A stretch of 64,000 bases of DNA. Origin: Nocardioides mesophilus (lineage in GTDB: Bacteria > Actinomycetota > Actinomycetes > Propionibacteriales > Nocardioidaceae). The notes under the pieces were generated by a model. The model was given only the letters and a program-made list of their open reading frames with translations. It was not told the origin of the DNA and ran no database searches. Location: NCBI RefSeq assembly GCF_014395785.1, contig NZ_CP060713.1, positions 3,252,501 through 3,316,500 of the forward strand, given 5' to 3'. Every line of letters starts with the position of its first letter. Positions within the stretch are counted from its first letter, which is position 1. The translations under genes were made by a program, and so were the position numbers. Shown here piece after piece: positions 23,421 to 33,317 of the stretch.

Positions 23421-25472
23421 ATGAGCCAGCAGCCCGGCCCCGTCGCCGCCGACGCGCCCCACGTGAAGGACCGGCCGTGGGTGATGCGGACCTACGCCGG
23501 GCACAGCTCGGCGACGGAGTCGAACCTGCTCTACCGCCGCAACCTCGCCAAAGGGCAGACCGGGCTCTCGGTCGCCTTCGACCTGCCCACCCAGACCGGC
23601 TACGACCCGGACTCCCCGCTGGCACGCGGGGAGGTCGGCAAGGTGGGGGTCCCGGTCCCGCACCTCGGTGAGATGCGACGGCTGTTCGAGGACATCCCGC
23701 TGACCGCGATGAACACCTCGATGACGATCAACGCGACCGCCATGTGGCTGCTCGCGCTCTACCAGGTGGTGGCCGAGGAGCAGGTCGCCGACGGCGGCAC
23801 CCTGGGCGAGGAGCAGCTGGCGCAGGTGCACGGCCAGCTGGCCGGCACCACCCAGAACGACATCATCAAGGAGTACCTCTCCCGGGGCACGTACGTGTTC
23901 CCGCCCGAGCACTCGATGCGGCTGACCAGCGACCTGATCGCCTACACCGTCAACCACATCCCGAAGTGGAACCCGATCAACATCTGCAGCTACCACCTGC
24001 AGGAGGCGGGGGCGACCCCCACGCAGGAGCTGGCCTACGCGCTGACCACCGCGATCGCCGTCCTGGACGCGGTGCGCGGCTCGGGCCAGGTGAAACCCGA
24101 GGACTTCCCGACGGTGGTCGGCCGGATGTCGTTCTTCGTCAACGCCGGCGTCCGGTTCGTCGAGGAGACCTGCAAGATGAGGGCCTTCGTCCGGCTCTGG
24201 GACGAGATCACCCGGGAGCGCTACGGCGTCGAGGACGAGAAGCTGCGCCGCTTCCGCTTCGGGGTGCAGGTGAACTCGCTGGGGCTGACCGAGGCGCAGC
24301 CGGAGAACAACGTCCAGCGCATCGTGCTCGAGATGCTGGGCGTCACCTTGTCGAAGAACGCGCGGGCGCGGGCGCTGCAGCTGCCCGCCTGGAACGAGGC
24401 GCTGGGCCTGCCCCGGCCCTGGGACCAGCAGTGGTCGCTGCGGCTCCAGCAGGTGCTGGCCTTCGAGTCCGACCTCCTCGAGCACGAGGACATCTTCGAC
24501 GGCTCCCACGTCATCGAGGCGAAGGTCGCCGAGCTCGTCGCCGGAGCGCGGGAGGAGATCGACCGGGTGCAGGCGATGGGTGGCGCGATCGCCGCCGTGG
24601 AGTCGGGCTACATGAAGCAGGCCCTGGTCTCCTCGCACGCGGCCCGGCGGGCCCGGATCGAGTCCGGCGCGGAGAAGGTGGTCGGCGTGAACGCCTTCGA
24701 GACCACCGAGCCGTCGCCGCTGACCGCCGACCTGGAGACCGCCGTCCAGACCGCCGACCCCGAGGCAGAGGCGTCCGCGCTGGCTGGCCTGCGAGCCTGG
24801 CGGGAACAGCGCGACCAGGCGGCGGTCGACGCCGCCCTGGCCCGGCTGGTCGCCGACGCGAAGGGCGACGCCAACCTGATGGAGGCCACGTTGGCCGCCG
24901 CCCGCGCCGGCGCCACCACGGGGGAGTGGGCGGGTGCGCTGCGCGGGGTGTTCGGCGAGTTCCGTGCCCCCACCGGCGTCTCGGGCGCGATCGGCGTGGC
25001 CGAGGCCGGTGCCGACCTGACCCGCGTCCGGCAGGACGTCCGCCGTACCGGGGAGGAGATCGGCGGCCGCCTGCGGCTGCTGGTCGGCAAGCCCGGGCTC
25101 GACGGACACTCCAACGGGGCCGAGCAGGTCGCCGTCCGGGCGCGGGACGCCGGCTTCGAGGTGGTCTACCAGGGGATCCGGCTCACCCCCGAGCAGATCG
25201 TCGCCGCTGCGGTGGCCGAGGACGTGCACTGCGTCGGGCTCTCGATCCTCTCCGGGTCGCACATGGAGCTGGTGCCGGCCGTGCTCGACGGGCTGCGCGC
25301 GCACGGCCTCGACGACCTGCCGGTGATCGTCGGCGGCATCATCCCGCCTGCCGACGCGGCCCGACTCAAGGAGCTCGGCGTCGCGGCTGTGTTCACCCCC
25401 AAGGACTTCGGGCTGACCGAGATCATGGCCGGCATCGTCGCCACCATCCGGTCCGCGCACGGGCTCGACTGA
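23421..25472 (+). CDS. ecm: ethylmalonyl-CoA mutase
   Basis: This 683-residue coenzyme-B12-dependent mutase converts ethylmalonyl-CoA to methylsuccinyl-CoA, a step found only in the ethylmalonyl-CoA pathway. It was formerly annotated meaA. Catalytic-domain signatures are MRTYAGHSSATESN, DLPTQTGYDPD and the Ecm-type segment PPEHSMRLTSD near 161-170. Tyr25 and Arg155 sit where methylmalonyl-CoA mutase has Tyr89 and Arg207, which fits a carboxylated acyl-CoA substrate. The C-terminal B12 domain has the DGHSNG motif with the cobalt-ligand histidine at 563. Length and domain order match known Ecm proteins. MeaB at 46552 is its likely repair chaperone. Confidence 0.92.
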   Translation: MSQQPGPVAADAPHVKDRPWVMRTYAGHSSATESNLLYRRNLAKGQTGLSVAFDLPTQTGYDPDSPLARGEVGKVGVPVPHLGEMRRLFEDIPLTAMNTSMTINATAMWLLALYQVVAEEQVADGGTLGEEQLAQVHGQLAGTTQNDIIKEYLSRGTYVFPPEHSMRLTSDLIAYTVNHIPKWNPINICSYHLQEAGATPTQELAYALTTAIAVLDAVRGSGQVKPEDFPTVVGRMSFFVNAGVRFVEETCKMRAFVRLWDEITRERYGVEDEKLRRFRFGVQVNSLGLTEAQPENNVQRIVLEMLGVTLSKNARARALQLPAWNEALGLPRPWDQQWSLRLQQVLAFESDLLEHEDIFDGSHVIEAKVAELVAGAREEIDRVQAMGGAIAAVESGYMKQALVSSHAARRARIESGAEKVVGVNAFETTEPSPLTADLETAVQTADPEAEASALAGLRAWREQRDQAAVDAALARLVADAKGDANLMEATLAAARAGATTGEWAGALRGVFGEFRAPTGVSGAIGVAEAGADLTRVRQDVRRTGEEIGGRLRLLVGKPGLDGHSNGAEQVAVRARDAGFEVVYQGIRLTPEQIVAAAVAEDVHCVGLSILSGSHMELVPAVLDGLRAHGLDDLPVIVGGIIPPADAARLKELGVAAVFTPKDFGLTEIMAGIVATIRSAHGLD

Positions 25473-25649
25473 CCCCCCCTCTCACCGAAGCCGCCGCAGG
25501 ACGCGTCGGGCGAGGTGTCCAGGGACCGGTCCACCGATGTTTCCGATCCCTCCGGGGAGGAGAAAAGGAAGTTCCCGCTCTACGCCGTTGTTCGGGCCGT
25601 GGGTCGGGGTCCTCAGGCCGAGGGCGGGGTCGGCCGACCAAAGCAGAAT

Positions 25650-27005
25650 GTGGGGCCACTGGACGTGGGCGCAACGACGTGCTCCTCCGCGCGTGCGGAG
25701 TCGTTCGAGCGCACCCTGCCACCGCTGCCCTCCAGCGTCTCCGAGGCGCGGCGTCTCTTCCGTGACCTGCTCCGGGGGGCCGTGGTCGAGGAGCTGGTCG
25801 ACAACGTCGCGGTGGTGGTCAGCGAGCTGGTCACCAACGCCATGCTGCACGCCGGCACTCCGATCGTCGTGGTCGGCCGGATCGTCGGCGACCGGGTCCG
25901 CGTCGAGATCGCCGACGGCAGCCAGCACCTGCCGATGCCGCGCCGATACGCCCCCACCGCCGGCACCGGTCGGGGACTCATGCTGATCGAGCAGCTCGTC
26001 GACAGCTGGGGCGTGGAGCATCACGCCACCGGCAAGACCGTGTGGTGCCTGCTCTCCGCGGACGGCGGTACGGCGGCGCGCGCCGAACCGTCCTGGACCT
26101 CGTCCGACCCGCTGGCCGTCCGGGTCGCCCCCGGGAGCGAGCACGACGGGGTGACCGTCCGGCTGCTCCGGATGCCGCTGCTGCTGCACGAGGCCTGGCG
26201 CGAGCACGCCGAGGCGCTGCTGCGCGAGTGCCTGCTGGCCTCCCTCGACAGCCTCGACGACCTCGCCGGCACCGGTGACCTCGACGCCATCCAGGTCCAT
26301 GCCGACGCCACGGACGCGGTCGCCCTGCTCGAGGAGCAGGTCCCCGCCGCGGACGTGGACATGGACCCGGCCCGGCTGATGGCCGGTGCGACCGAGCCGC
26401 TCGTCTCCGCCGACGAGGTCCGGCTCGAAGTGCCGACCGACTCGGTGGCCCACTTCCTCGTGCTGGACGAGGCGATGGACCGGGCTCTCGCGCTGCACCG
26501 CGACGGCCGGGTGCTGGCGCCGCCGACGCAACCCGAGGTGCAGCAGTTCCGGCGCTGGGTGTGCCGCCAGGTCCGCGACCAGGCGGACGGCCTGCCACCG
26601 CAGGCCTGGTCGTTCGCCGTCGACCCGGGGCCCGCCAGCCTGCCGGCACCTCCCTGGGACACCACCGAGGTGGAGGCGGCCGGTGCGGCGATGATCGCCG
26701 CCGACGACACCAACCGGATCCTCGCGGCCAGCCCAGCCGCCCTGGAGCTGCTCGGCTACGACTACGGCGAGCTGGTCGGTCGGCGTCTGGTCAGCATCAT
26801 CCCCGGACGGTTCCGGCAGGCCCACGTCGCCGGCTTCACGCTGCACCTGCTGGTCGGCCGCGCGCCGCTGCTGGATCGTTCCGTCGCCGTACCCGCGCTG
26901 CACCGGGACGGCAGGGAGGTGGACGTGGAGCTCACCGTGTCGGTGCAGCAGACCGGCGCGAACCGGCGCGTGTTCGTCGCCCTGATGAGCCCGATCCGGT
27001 CCTGA
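25650..27005 (+). CDS. HATPase (anti-sigma-like) and PAS domain regulator
   Basis: The protein has an N-terminal GHKL ATPase domain of the RsbW/anti-sigma type. Its N box reads SELVTNAMLHAG, the next motif is EIADGS, and the glycine lid is GTGRGLMLIEQL. A helical region without a clear family match follows. A C-terminal PAS domain has the typical ILAASPAALELLGYDYGELVGR and IIPGRFRQAH segments. No receiver, histidine-kinase or phosphatase domain is seen. It probably phosphorylates or binds a STAS protein in response to a signal sensed by PAS. The start is uncertain: GTG 25650 gives a compact protein, and an in-frame start at 25515 adds 45 residues. Confidence 0.7.
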   Translation: MGPLDVGATTCSSARAESFERTLPPLPSSVSEARRLFRDLLRGAVVEELVDNVAVVVSELVTNAMLHAGTPIVVVGRIVGDRVRVEIADGSQHLPMPRRYAPTAGTGRGLMLIEQLVDSWGVEHHATGKTVWCLLSADGGTAARAEPSWTSSDPLAVRVAPGSEHDGVTVRLLRMPLLLHEAWREHAEALLRECLLASLDSLDDLAGTGDLDAIQVHADATDAVALLEEQVPAADVDMDPARLMAGATEPLVSADEVRLEVPTDSVAHFLVLDEAMDRALALHRDGRVLAPPTQPEVQQFRRWVCRQVRDQADGLPPQAWSFAVDPGPASLPAPPWDTTEVEAAGAAMIAADDTNRILAASPAALELLGYDYGELVGRRLVSIIPGRFRQAHVAGFTLHLLVGRAPLLDRSVAVPALHRDGREVDVELTVSVQQTGANRRVFVALMSPIRS

Positions 27006-27062
27006 GCCCCGTTCCGGCGGCTGCGCTGCGCGGACGGTGCCCGGTCGGGCAGACTCGGGGCC

Positions 27063-27992
27063 ATGGCGCGCGTGATCGTGATCGGGGCTGGGGTCGTCGG
27101 GCTCTCGTGCGCGGTGCGGCTGCTCGAGCAGGGCCACCGCGTCGACGTGCTCGCCCGGGACCTTCCGCTGGAGACCACCTCGGCGGTCGCGGCAGCGCTC
27201 TGGTACCCCTACCGGGCCTACCCCTTCGAGCAGGTGACGGCCTGGTCCGCCGCGTCCTACAAGGAGCTCGAGCGGCTCGCCGGCGACGAGGCCACCGGAG
27301 TGGTGATGCGGCACGGCACCGAGGTGCACCGGGTGCGCACCGCCGATCCGTGGTGGGTGACGGCCGTCCCCGCGCTCACCCGGGTGACCACGATGCCGGC
27401 GCCGTACGTCGACGCGTGGAGCTTCGAGGCGCCGGTCGTCGAGATGCCGGTGTACCTGCCCTGGCTGCGCAGGCGCGTGGAGTCGCTGGGCGGCACCGTC
27501 ACCCGGATGGCGCTCAGCGCGCTGCCGGGCGGTCCGGACGGGCCGGAGGTGGTCGTCGACGCCAGCGGCCTCGGCGCCCGGTTGCTTGCGGGCGACCCCT
27601 CGGTGCAACCGGTTCGCGGGCAGGTGGTGTACGTCGAGCAGGTGGGTCTGGACCGGTGGTGGCTCGACGGGTCGGGGCCGGTCTACGTGGTGCCGCGCTC
27701 CCACGACATCGTGGTCGGTGGCACTGACGAGGAGGGCGACTGGGACCGGCAGCCGCGTCCCGAGGTGGCCCGGCGGATCCTGGAGCGGGCGAGCGAGCTG
27801 GTGCCCGCGCTGCGCCGGGCCGAGGTGCGCGGACACCGGGTCGGGCTGCGGCCGGCCCGACCGCAGGTGCGCCTCGACGTGGAGCGGCGCGGCGCGTCCC
27901 TGGTGGTGCACTGCTACGGGCACGGGGGAGCCGGCGTCACGCTGTCCTGGGGGTGTGCGGACGAGGTGGCCGCGGTCGTCGCCGGCCGCTGA
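27063..27992 (+). CDS. D-amino-acid oxidase family flavoenzyme
   Basis: This 309-residue FAD protein starts MARVIVIGAGVVGLSCAVRL, with the dinucleotide-binding GxGxxG at residues 8-13. The middle has VRGQVVYVEQ. The C-terminus has the substrate-arginine region GLRPARPQVRL and the end motif HCYGHGGAGVTLSWG. These match D-amino-acid oxidases, which oxidise D-amino acids to keto acids, ammonia and hydrogen peroxide. The preferred substrate cannot be told. A CAGACT box seven bases before the ATG and no Shine-Dalgarno sequence suggest a leaderless mRNA. Confidence 0.88.
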   Translation: MARVIVIGAGVVGLSCAVRLLEQGHRVDVLARDLPLETTSAVAAALWYPYRAYPFEQVTAWSAASYKELERLAGDEATGVVMRHGTEVHRVRTADPWWVTAVPALTRVTTMPAPYVDAWSFEAPVVEMPVYLPWLRRRVESLGGTVTRMALSALPGGPDGPEVVVDASGLGARLLAGDPSVQPVRGQVVYVEQVGLDRWWLDGSGPVYVVPRSHDIVVGGTDEEGDWDRQPRPEVARRILERASELVPALRRAEVRGHRVGLRPARPQVRLDVERRGASLVVHCYGHGGAGVTLSWGCADEVAAVVAGR

Positions 27993-28070
27993 GCCGACCA
28001 GCGGGCGGTGTGCTCGTCGGGGTTAGGCTGCCCGAGCAACGCACAGCCCGAACACGACGAGGGGGACATC

Positions 28071-28958
28071 ATGGACAACGCCTACCGCACCGTCACGCTG
28101 CCCGACGGCCGACAGCTGGAGTACCTCGTCGAGGGCGACCCCGACGGCGTCCCGCTGGTGCTGCACCACGGCACTCCCGGCTCTGCCGTGCCGTTCCCCC
28201 GCGCCTCCGAGGCGGCCGCCGCGCGCGGGCTGGCGCTGGTGATGTGCTCGCGGGCCGGCTACGGAGGCTCGAGTCCCGACGAGGGGCGCACCGTCGCCAG
28301 CGTCGCGGCCGACGTCGCGGCGCTGCTGGACTCCCTGGACCGCACGGAGTTCCTCTCGCTGGGCTGGTCGGGCGGCGGGCCGCACTCGTTGGCCTGTGCC
28401 GCGCTGCTGCCCGAGCGCTGCCGCGCCGCCGCGACCGGCGCCGGCGTCGCGCCCTACGACACCGGTGGCGAGCTGGACTTCCTCGCCGGCATGGGGCCGG
28501 AGAACGTCGAGGAGTTCGGCGCCGCGCTCGCGGGGCGGGAGGCACTGGCGCCGCTGCTGAAGCGGGAGGCCGCGAAGCTGACCGGGGTGACACCGGAGGA
28601 GGTCGCCGAGGCACTGGGCGGACTGGTCTCGCCGGTGGACAAGGCCTACGCGACCGGCGAGGTGGCGGGCCGGATGCTGGCCTCGTTCACGCACGGCTGT
28701 GCGAACGGCACCGACGGCTGGGCCGACGACGACCTGGCCTTCACCCAGCACTGGGGCTTCGACCTGCAGGACATCACGGTGCCCGTCTCGATCTGGCAGG
28801 GCGGCCAGGACCGCATGGTGCCGTTCGAGCACGGGCAGTGGCTCGCCGCCCACGTGCCGGGCGCGCGGGCGCACCTGTACGACGACGAGGGGCACCTGTC
28901 GTTGTGGAACAAGCTCGACGAGGTCTTCGACGACCTCAAGGAGCGGGCCGGGCTCTGA
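28071..28958 (+). CDS. alpha/beta-fold hydrolase
   Basis: This 295-residue alpha/beta hydrolase has the oxyanion segment HHGTPGSA, the nucleophile serine at 100 in GWSGGGPH, a late acid in GGQDRMVP and the histidine in DEGHLSL. It is cytoplasmic, with no signal peptide. The substrate is unknown. The ATG at 28071 follows GAGGGGGAC. A TAGGCT box at 28024 is a possible promoter. Confidence 0.85.
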   Translation: MDNAYRTVTLPDGRQLEYLVEGDPDGVPLVLHHGTPGSAVPFPRASEAAAARGLALVMCSRAGYGGSSPDEGRTVASVAADVAALLDSLDRTEFLSLGWSGGGPHSLACAALLPERCRAAATGAGVAPYDTGGELDFLAGMGPENVEEFGAALAGREALAPLLKREAAKLTGVTPEEVAEALGGLVSPVDKAYATGEVAGRMLASFTHGCANGTDGWADDDLAFTQHWGFDLQDITVPVSIWQGGQDRMVPFEHGQWLAAHVPGARAHLYDDEGHLSLWNKLDEVFDDLKERAGL

Positions 28959-29072
28959 CCCGACCCGACGGGACAGGTCATCCGCTGCTCGACCGCCGTT
29001 CACCACCAGCGGGGCCGTTGGTTCACCTGACTCTGGACGAATGAGGAGGAACCCACTTCTCTCGGAGGTCAG

Positions 29073-30641
29073 ATGTCCCAGCCGCGTGATGCCCAGACCG
29101 ACCCGTCGTCCGCACTCACCCGCCGAACGCTGCTGGGAGGGGGAGCTGCCGCGGTCGGCGCGACCGCGTTCGGCTTCTTCACGCCGGCCTCGGCGGCGGC
29201 CCGGCCGGCGGGCCGGATCCGCGACCCGTTCACCCTGGGCGTCGCCTCCGGCGACCCGACGCCGGGAGGCGTGGTGCTCTGGACCCGGCTGGCGCCCGAT
29301 CCGCTGGCCGGTGGCGGCATGCCGGCCCGGCCGGTCCCCGTGGCCTGGCAGGTCGCGACCGACGAACGGTTCCGTGACGTCGTGGCGAGCGGGGCCGAGG
29401 TCTCCAGGCCGGAGCTCGGCCACTCCGTCCACGCCGAGGTCGACGGTCTGAGGCCCGGGCGTGAGTACTTCTACCGTTTCCGGGTGGGCGCCGAGCTGAG
29501 CCCCGTCGGCCGTACACGCACCGCACCCGCGCCGGGAGCCGCGCTCGCGAGCTTCGCGTTCGCCTTCACCTCCTGCCAGAGCTACCCGGCCGGCTACTTC
29601 ACCGCTCACCGCCACCTGGCCGAGGAGGACCTCGACCTGGTCGTGCAGCTCGGCGACTACATCTACGAGGGCCGGCCGGACCCCCGGGACCTGCGGCCGC
29701 ACGAGGGGAACGGCGAGCCGATCACCCTGGTGGAGTACCGCAACCGGCACGCGCAGTACCGCGGCGACCCCGATTTGCAGGCCGCGCACGCGGCGTTTCC
29801 CTGGGCGGTCGTCCTGGACGACCACGAGATCGACAACAACTGGGCCGACGAGGTGCCCCAGGACCCGGCCCGGCAGTCCCGGGAGGCCTTCCTGGCCCGC
29901 CGGGCGGCCGCCTTCCAGGCCTACTACGAGCACATGCCGCTGCGACGGACCTCCCTGCCGCGGGGCATCGACATGCAGCTCTACCGCCGGCTCACGTTCG
30001 GCGACCTCGTCGACCTGCACCTGCTCGACACCCGGCAGTACCGCAGTGACCAGGCGCCGCAGAGCCAACGGCTCGACCCGACGCGGACGATCCTGGGCGA
30101 CCAGCAGGAGTCGTGGCTGCAGGCCGCGGTGGCCGGGCGCACCGCTCGCTGGAACGTGCTGGCCCAGCAGGTGTTCTTCTCCCAGCGCGACTTCGCCTCG
30201 GGGGACGCGTTGAGCCTCAGCAACGATGCCTGGGACAACTACGTGGCCGACCGCGACGGCCTTCGCGACCACCTGGTCGCGGTGGGCACGTCCAACCCGG
30301 TCGTGCTCACCGGCGACGTGCACGCCAGCTACGTCTGCGACGTCAAGGCCGACTTCGACGACCCCGACTCCGCCACCGTCGCCACCGAGCTGGTGGGCAC
30401 GTCGGTCACCTCCGGCGGCGACGGCCGCGACCAGAACCCCTCCGACGCGGTTCAGCTGGCGGAGAACCCGCACATCAAGTTCATCAACCGCAACCGCGGC
30501 TACGTCCGCAACGTGGTCACCGCGTCGGGCTGGACGGCCGACTACCGGGTCGTCGACGTCGTGACCGCGCCGGGTGCGCCGGTCCGGACGCGCGCCTCGT
30601 TCGTGATCGAGGACGGGGTGCCGGGGGCACAGCCGGCCTGA
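29073..30641 (+). CDS. PhoD-like alkaline phosphatase, Tat-exported
   Basis: This 522-residue secreted phosphatase has a Tat signal with twin arginines at 17-18 (LTRRTLLGGG), a hydrophobic stretch and an Ala-X-Ala cleavage region near residue 40. An N-terminal beta domain precedes the metallophosphoesterase core. Metal-binding motifs are FTSCQSY, QLGDYIYEG, DDHEIDNNW and LTGDVHAS. PhoD enzymes hydrolyse phosphodiesters and monoesters with iron and calcium, often under phosphate limitation. GGAGG lies eight bases upstream of the ATG. I saw no clear Pho box. Confidence 0.92.
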   Translation: MSQPRDAQTDPSSALTRRTLLGGGAAAVGATAFGFFTPASAAARPAGRIRDPFTLGVASGDPTPGGVVLWTRLAPDPLAGGGMPARPVPVAWQVATDERFRDVVASGAEVSRPELGHSVHAEVDGLRPGREYFYRFRVGAELSPVGRTRTAPAPGAALASFAFAFTSCQSYPAGYFTAHRHLAEEDLDLVVQLGDYIYEGRPDPRDLRPHEGNGEPITLVEYRNRHAQYRGDPDLQAAHAAFPWAVVLDDHEIDNNWADEVPQDPARQSREAFLARRAAAFQAYYEHMPLRRTSLPRGIDMQLYRRLTFGDLVDLHLLDTRQYRSDQAPQSQRLDPTRTILGDQQESWLQAAVAGRTARWNVLAQQVFFSQRDFASGDALSLSNDAWDNYVADRDGLRDHLVAVGTSNPVVLTGDVHASYVCDVKADFDDPDSATVATELVGTSVTSGGDGRDQNPSDAVQLAENPHIKFINRNRGYVRNVVTASGWTADYRVVDVVTAPGAPVRTRASFVIEDGVPGAQPA

Positions 30642-30668
30642 CCGCTCACCGACCAGGCGTGCGGCCGC

Positions 30669-31343
30669 TCAGAACAGCCGCTGGCTGGGGTCGTCGATGC
30701 CGCGCAGCGCGTCGTAGTCGACCACGGCACAGGCGATGCCGCGGTCGGTGGCCAGCACGCGGGCCTGGGGCTTGATCTCCTGCGCGGCGAAGATGCCGCG
30801 CACCGGACGCAGCTGGGGGTCGCGGTTGAGCAGCTCGAGGTAGCGGGTCAGCTGCTCCACCCCGTCGATCTCGCCGCGACGCTTGATCTCGACCGCCACG
30901 GACCGGCCGGCCGCGTCGCGGCACATCAGGTCCACCGGGCCGATCGCGGTGGGGAACTCCCGTCGGACCAGCGTCAGCCCCTCCGCGAGGCTGGCCGGGT
31001 GCTCGGCGAGCAGCTCCTGGAGGTGCTTCTCGACGCCGTCCTTCTGCAGCCCGGGGTCCACGCCGAGCTCGTGGAAGGAGTCGTCGTGGATCTGCTCGAG
31101 CACGATCCGGAGGGTGTCCCCGTCCTTGCCGGTGACCGTCCACTCCACCACGCCGTCGTCGTTGGTGGCCTCGGCGACCTTGCACGGCGGCGACATCCAG
31201 TTCAGCGGCTTGTACGAGCCGCCGTCGGAGTGCACCAGCACGGAGCCGTCGTTCTTGACCATGATGACCCGGTTGGCCATCGGCAGATGGGCGGTCAGCC
31301 GGCCGGCGTAGTCGACCTGGCAGCGGGCCACGACCAGTCTCAC
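30669..31343 (-). CDS. nucS: mismatch-specific endonuclease NucS/EndoMS
   Basis: NucS is the non-canonical mismatch repair nuclease of actinobacteria and archaea, which lack MutS/MutL. It cuts both strands at G-T, G-G and T-T mismatches. The N-terminus [21 protein letters not shown] is the family signature. Catalytic residues of the RecB-like core are D138, E152 and K154, in VDLMC and VAVEIKRRG. The C-terminal RLF fits the sliding-clamp-binding motif. I chose GTG 31343 because known proteins start there; a GTG at 31352 adds three residues. It is convergent with phoD. Confidence 0.94.
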   Translation of the reverse strand: MRLVVARCQVDYAGRLTAHLPMANRVIMVKNDGSVLVHSDGGSYKPLNWMSPPCKVAEATNDDGVVEWTVTGKDGDTLRIVLEQIHDDSFHELGVDPGLQKDGVEKHLQELLAEHPASLAEGLTLVRREFPTAIGPVDLMCRDAAGRSVAVEIKRRGEIDGVEQLTRYLELLNRDPQLRPVRGIFAAQEIKPQARVLATDRGIACAVVDYDALRGIDDPSQRLF

Positions 31344-31523
31344 GGGGGTCACCTCGGGTGGGGAGCGGGGGAGTCGGGCAGCAATCTACCTGCGTCGTCG
31401 CCGGCGCCCGGCGGGGTGGCGCCCCCGGCCGGAGCGTGAGCACCGGCGGCCGGCCCGTGGTGCTCGGGCCCCGGGTGAAATGGGTCACGGCACCGGTGCC
31501 GGGGCGCGTGCCAGAATGCGCCC

Positions 31524-33314
31524 ATGACCAGCAACGGGCGTGACTTCCGCACCATCGGCGTAGTGGGACTGGGCACGATGGGGGCGGGCATCGCCGAGGT
31601 GTTCGCCCGCAACGGCTACGACGTCGTCGGCGTCGAGGTGGGTGAGGAGTCCCTCGAGCGCGGCCGCCAGCACGTCCAGCACTCGACCGACCGCGCCGTG
31701 AAGCGCGGCAAGCTCTCCCCGGAGGACCAGGCGACGCTGGTCGGGCACATCACCTTCACCACCTCGCTCGAGGATGTGAAGGGCTGCGACCTGGTGGTCG
31801 AGGCGATCGTCGAGCAGCTGCCGGTCAAGCAGGAGCTGTTCCGCCGCCTCGACGCGGTGGTGGGCCCCGAGACCGTGCTGGCCACCAACACCTCGTCGCT
31901 CTCGGTCACCGAGATCTCCACCTCCACCTCCAGCCCGGGCCGGGTCATCGGGGTGCACTTCTTCAACCCGGCCCCGGTGCAGAACCTCGTCGAGATCGTC
32001 CGGACCGTCGTCACCGAGCCCGACGTCCTCGAGGACGTCGCCGGGCTCGCCCGGTCGCTGAACAAGACGCCGGTGATCTGCGGCGACAAGGCCGGTTTCA
32101 TCGCGAACGCGCTGCTGTTCGGCTACCTCAACCACGCGGTCGCGATGTACGAGGCGAAGTACGCCTCCCGCGAGGACATCGACGCCGCGATGCGCTTCGG
32201 CTGCGGCTACCCGATGGGCCCGCTGGCGCTGCTGGACCTGATCGGTCTGGACACGGCGTACGAGATCCTGGACACGATGTACAAGCAGGGTCGGGACCGC
32301 CTGCACGCGCCGGCGCCGATCCTCAAGCAGATGGTCGCCGCCGGCCTGCTCGGCCGCAAGACCGGCCGTGGGTTCTACACCTACGAGGCGCCCGACAGCC
32401 CGATCGTCGTCGAGGACGCGCTCACGCCCTCCGAGGCCGACCAGCCGCAGCTGCGCCACGACATCGCGACGGTCGGCGTGGTCGGCACCGGCACGATGGC
32501 CACCGGCATCGTCGAGGTGTTCGCCAAGGCCGGCTACCCGGTCACCTACGTGGGCCGGACCGCTGACAAGGTCGAGGGGGTGCGCGCCGCGATCGAGAAG
32601 TCGCTGGACAAGGCGATCCAGCGCGGCAAGCTCGAGGAGTCCGCCCGCGAGGAGGTGCTCGGCCGGCTGACCGGGACCACGTCGCTCGACGACCTCGCCC
32701 GGGTCGACCTCGTCGTCGAGGCGATCGCCGAGGACCTCAAGATCAAGACCGTGCTCTTCGAGAACCTCGACGAGATCTGCCGGCCGGGGGCGATCCTGGC
32801 CACGACCACGTCGTCGCTGCCGGTGATCTCCCTGGCGCGGGTGACCTCACGGCCGCAGGACGTCGTGGGGCTGCACTTCTTCAACCCGGCTCCGGTGATG
32901 AAGCTGGTCGAGGTGGTCAGCACGGTCAGCACCTCCGACGCGGTCGCCGAGACCGCCCGCGCGCTGTGCGGCCGGATCGGCAAGGTGGCGGTCTCCTGCG
33001 GCGACCGGGCCGGCTTCATCGTCAACGCGCTGCTGTTCCCCTACCTCAACGACGCGGTCAAGATGCTCGAGGCGCACTACGCCACCGCCGACGACATCGA
33101 CACGGCGATGAAGTACGGCTGCGCGCTGCCGATGGGCCCCTTCGAGCTGCTCGACGTGGTCGGCAACGACGTGTCGCTGGCCATCGAGCGCGAGCTCTAC
33201 CTCGAGTTCCGGGAGCCGGGCTTCGCCCCCGCGCCGCTGCTCGAGCACCTGGTGACCGCGGGCTACCTCGGACGCAAGTCCGGGCGGGGCTTCCGCGACC
33301 ACAGCGTGCGCTGA
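31524..33314 (+). CDS. tandem (double-domain) 3-hydroxyacyl-CoA dehydrogenase
   Basis: This 596-residue protein is two copies of a roughly 285-residue 3-hydroxyacyl-CoA dehydrogenase in one chain (residues about 8-295 and 312-594). Each half has an NAD-binding loop, an HFFNPAP motif with the catalytic histidine, and an N-ALLF segment. The first half is canonical (GLGTMG at 15-20, NTSSL). In the second the loop reads GTGTMA (321-326) and the Asn of NTSSL is Thr. The likely role is 3-hydroxybutyryl-CoA dehydrogenase, linking acetoacetyl-CoA to crotonyl-CoA before Ccr. Similar double proteins occur beside ccr in Streptomyces. A CAGAAT box six bases before the ATG suggests a leaderless mRNA. Confidence 0.88.
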   Translation: MTSNGRDFRTIGVVGLGTMGAGIAEVFARNGYDVVGVEVGEESLERGRQHVQHSTDRAVKRGKLSPEDQATLVGHITFTTSLEDVKGCDLVVEAIVEQLPVKQELFRRLDAVVGPETVLATNTSSLSVTEISTSTSSPGRVIGVHFFNPAPVQNLVEIVRTVVTEPDVLEDVAGLARSLNKTPVICGDKAGFIANALLFGYLNHAVAMYEAKYASREDIDAAMRFGCGYPMGPLALLDLIGLDTAYEILDTMYKQGRDRLHAPAPILKQMVAAGLLGRKTGRGFYTYEAPDSPIVVEDALTPSEADQPQLRHDIATVGVVGTGTMATGIVEVFAKAGYPVTYVGRTADKVEGVRAAIEKSLDKAIQRGKLEESAREEVLGRLTGTTSLDDLARVDLVVEAIAEDLKIKTVLFENLDEICRPGAILATTTSSLPVISLARVTSRPQDVVGLHFFNPAPVMKLVEVVSTVSTSDAVAETARALCGRIGKVAVSCGDRAGFIVNALLFPYLNDAVKMLEAHYATADDIDTAMKYGCALPMGPFELLDVVGNDVSLAIERELYLEFREPGFAPAPLLEHLVTAGYLGRKSGRGFRDHSVR

Positions 33315-33317
33315 GCC

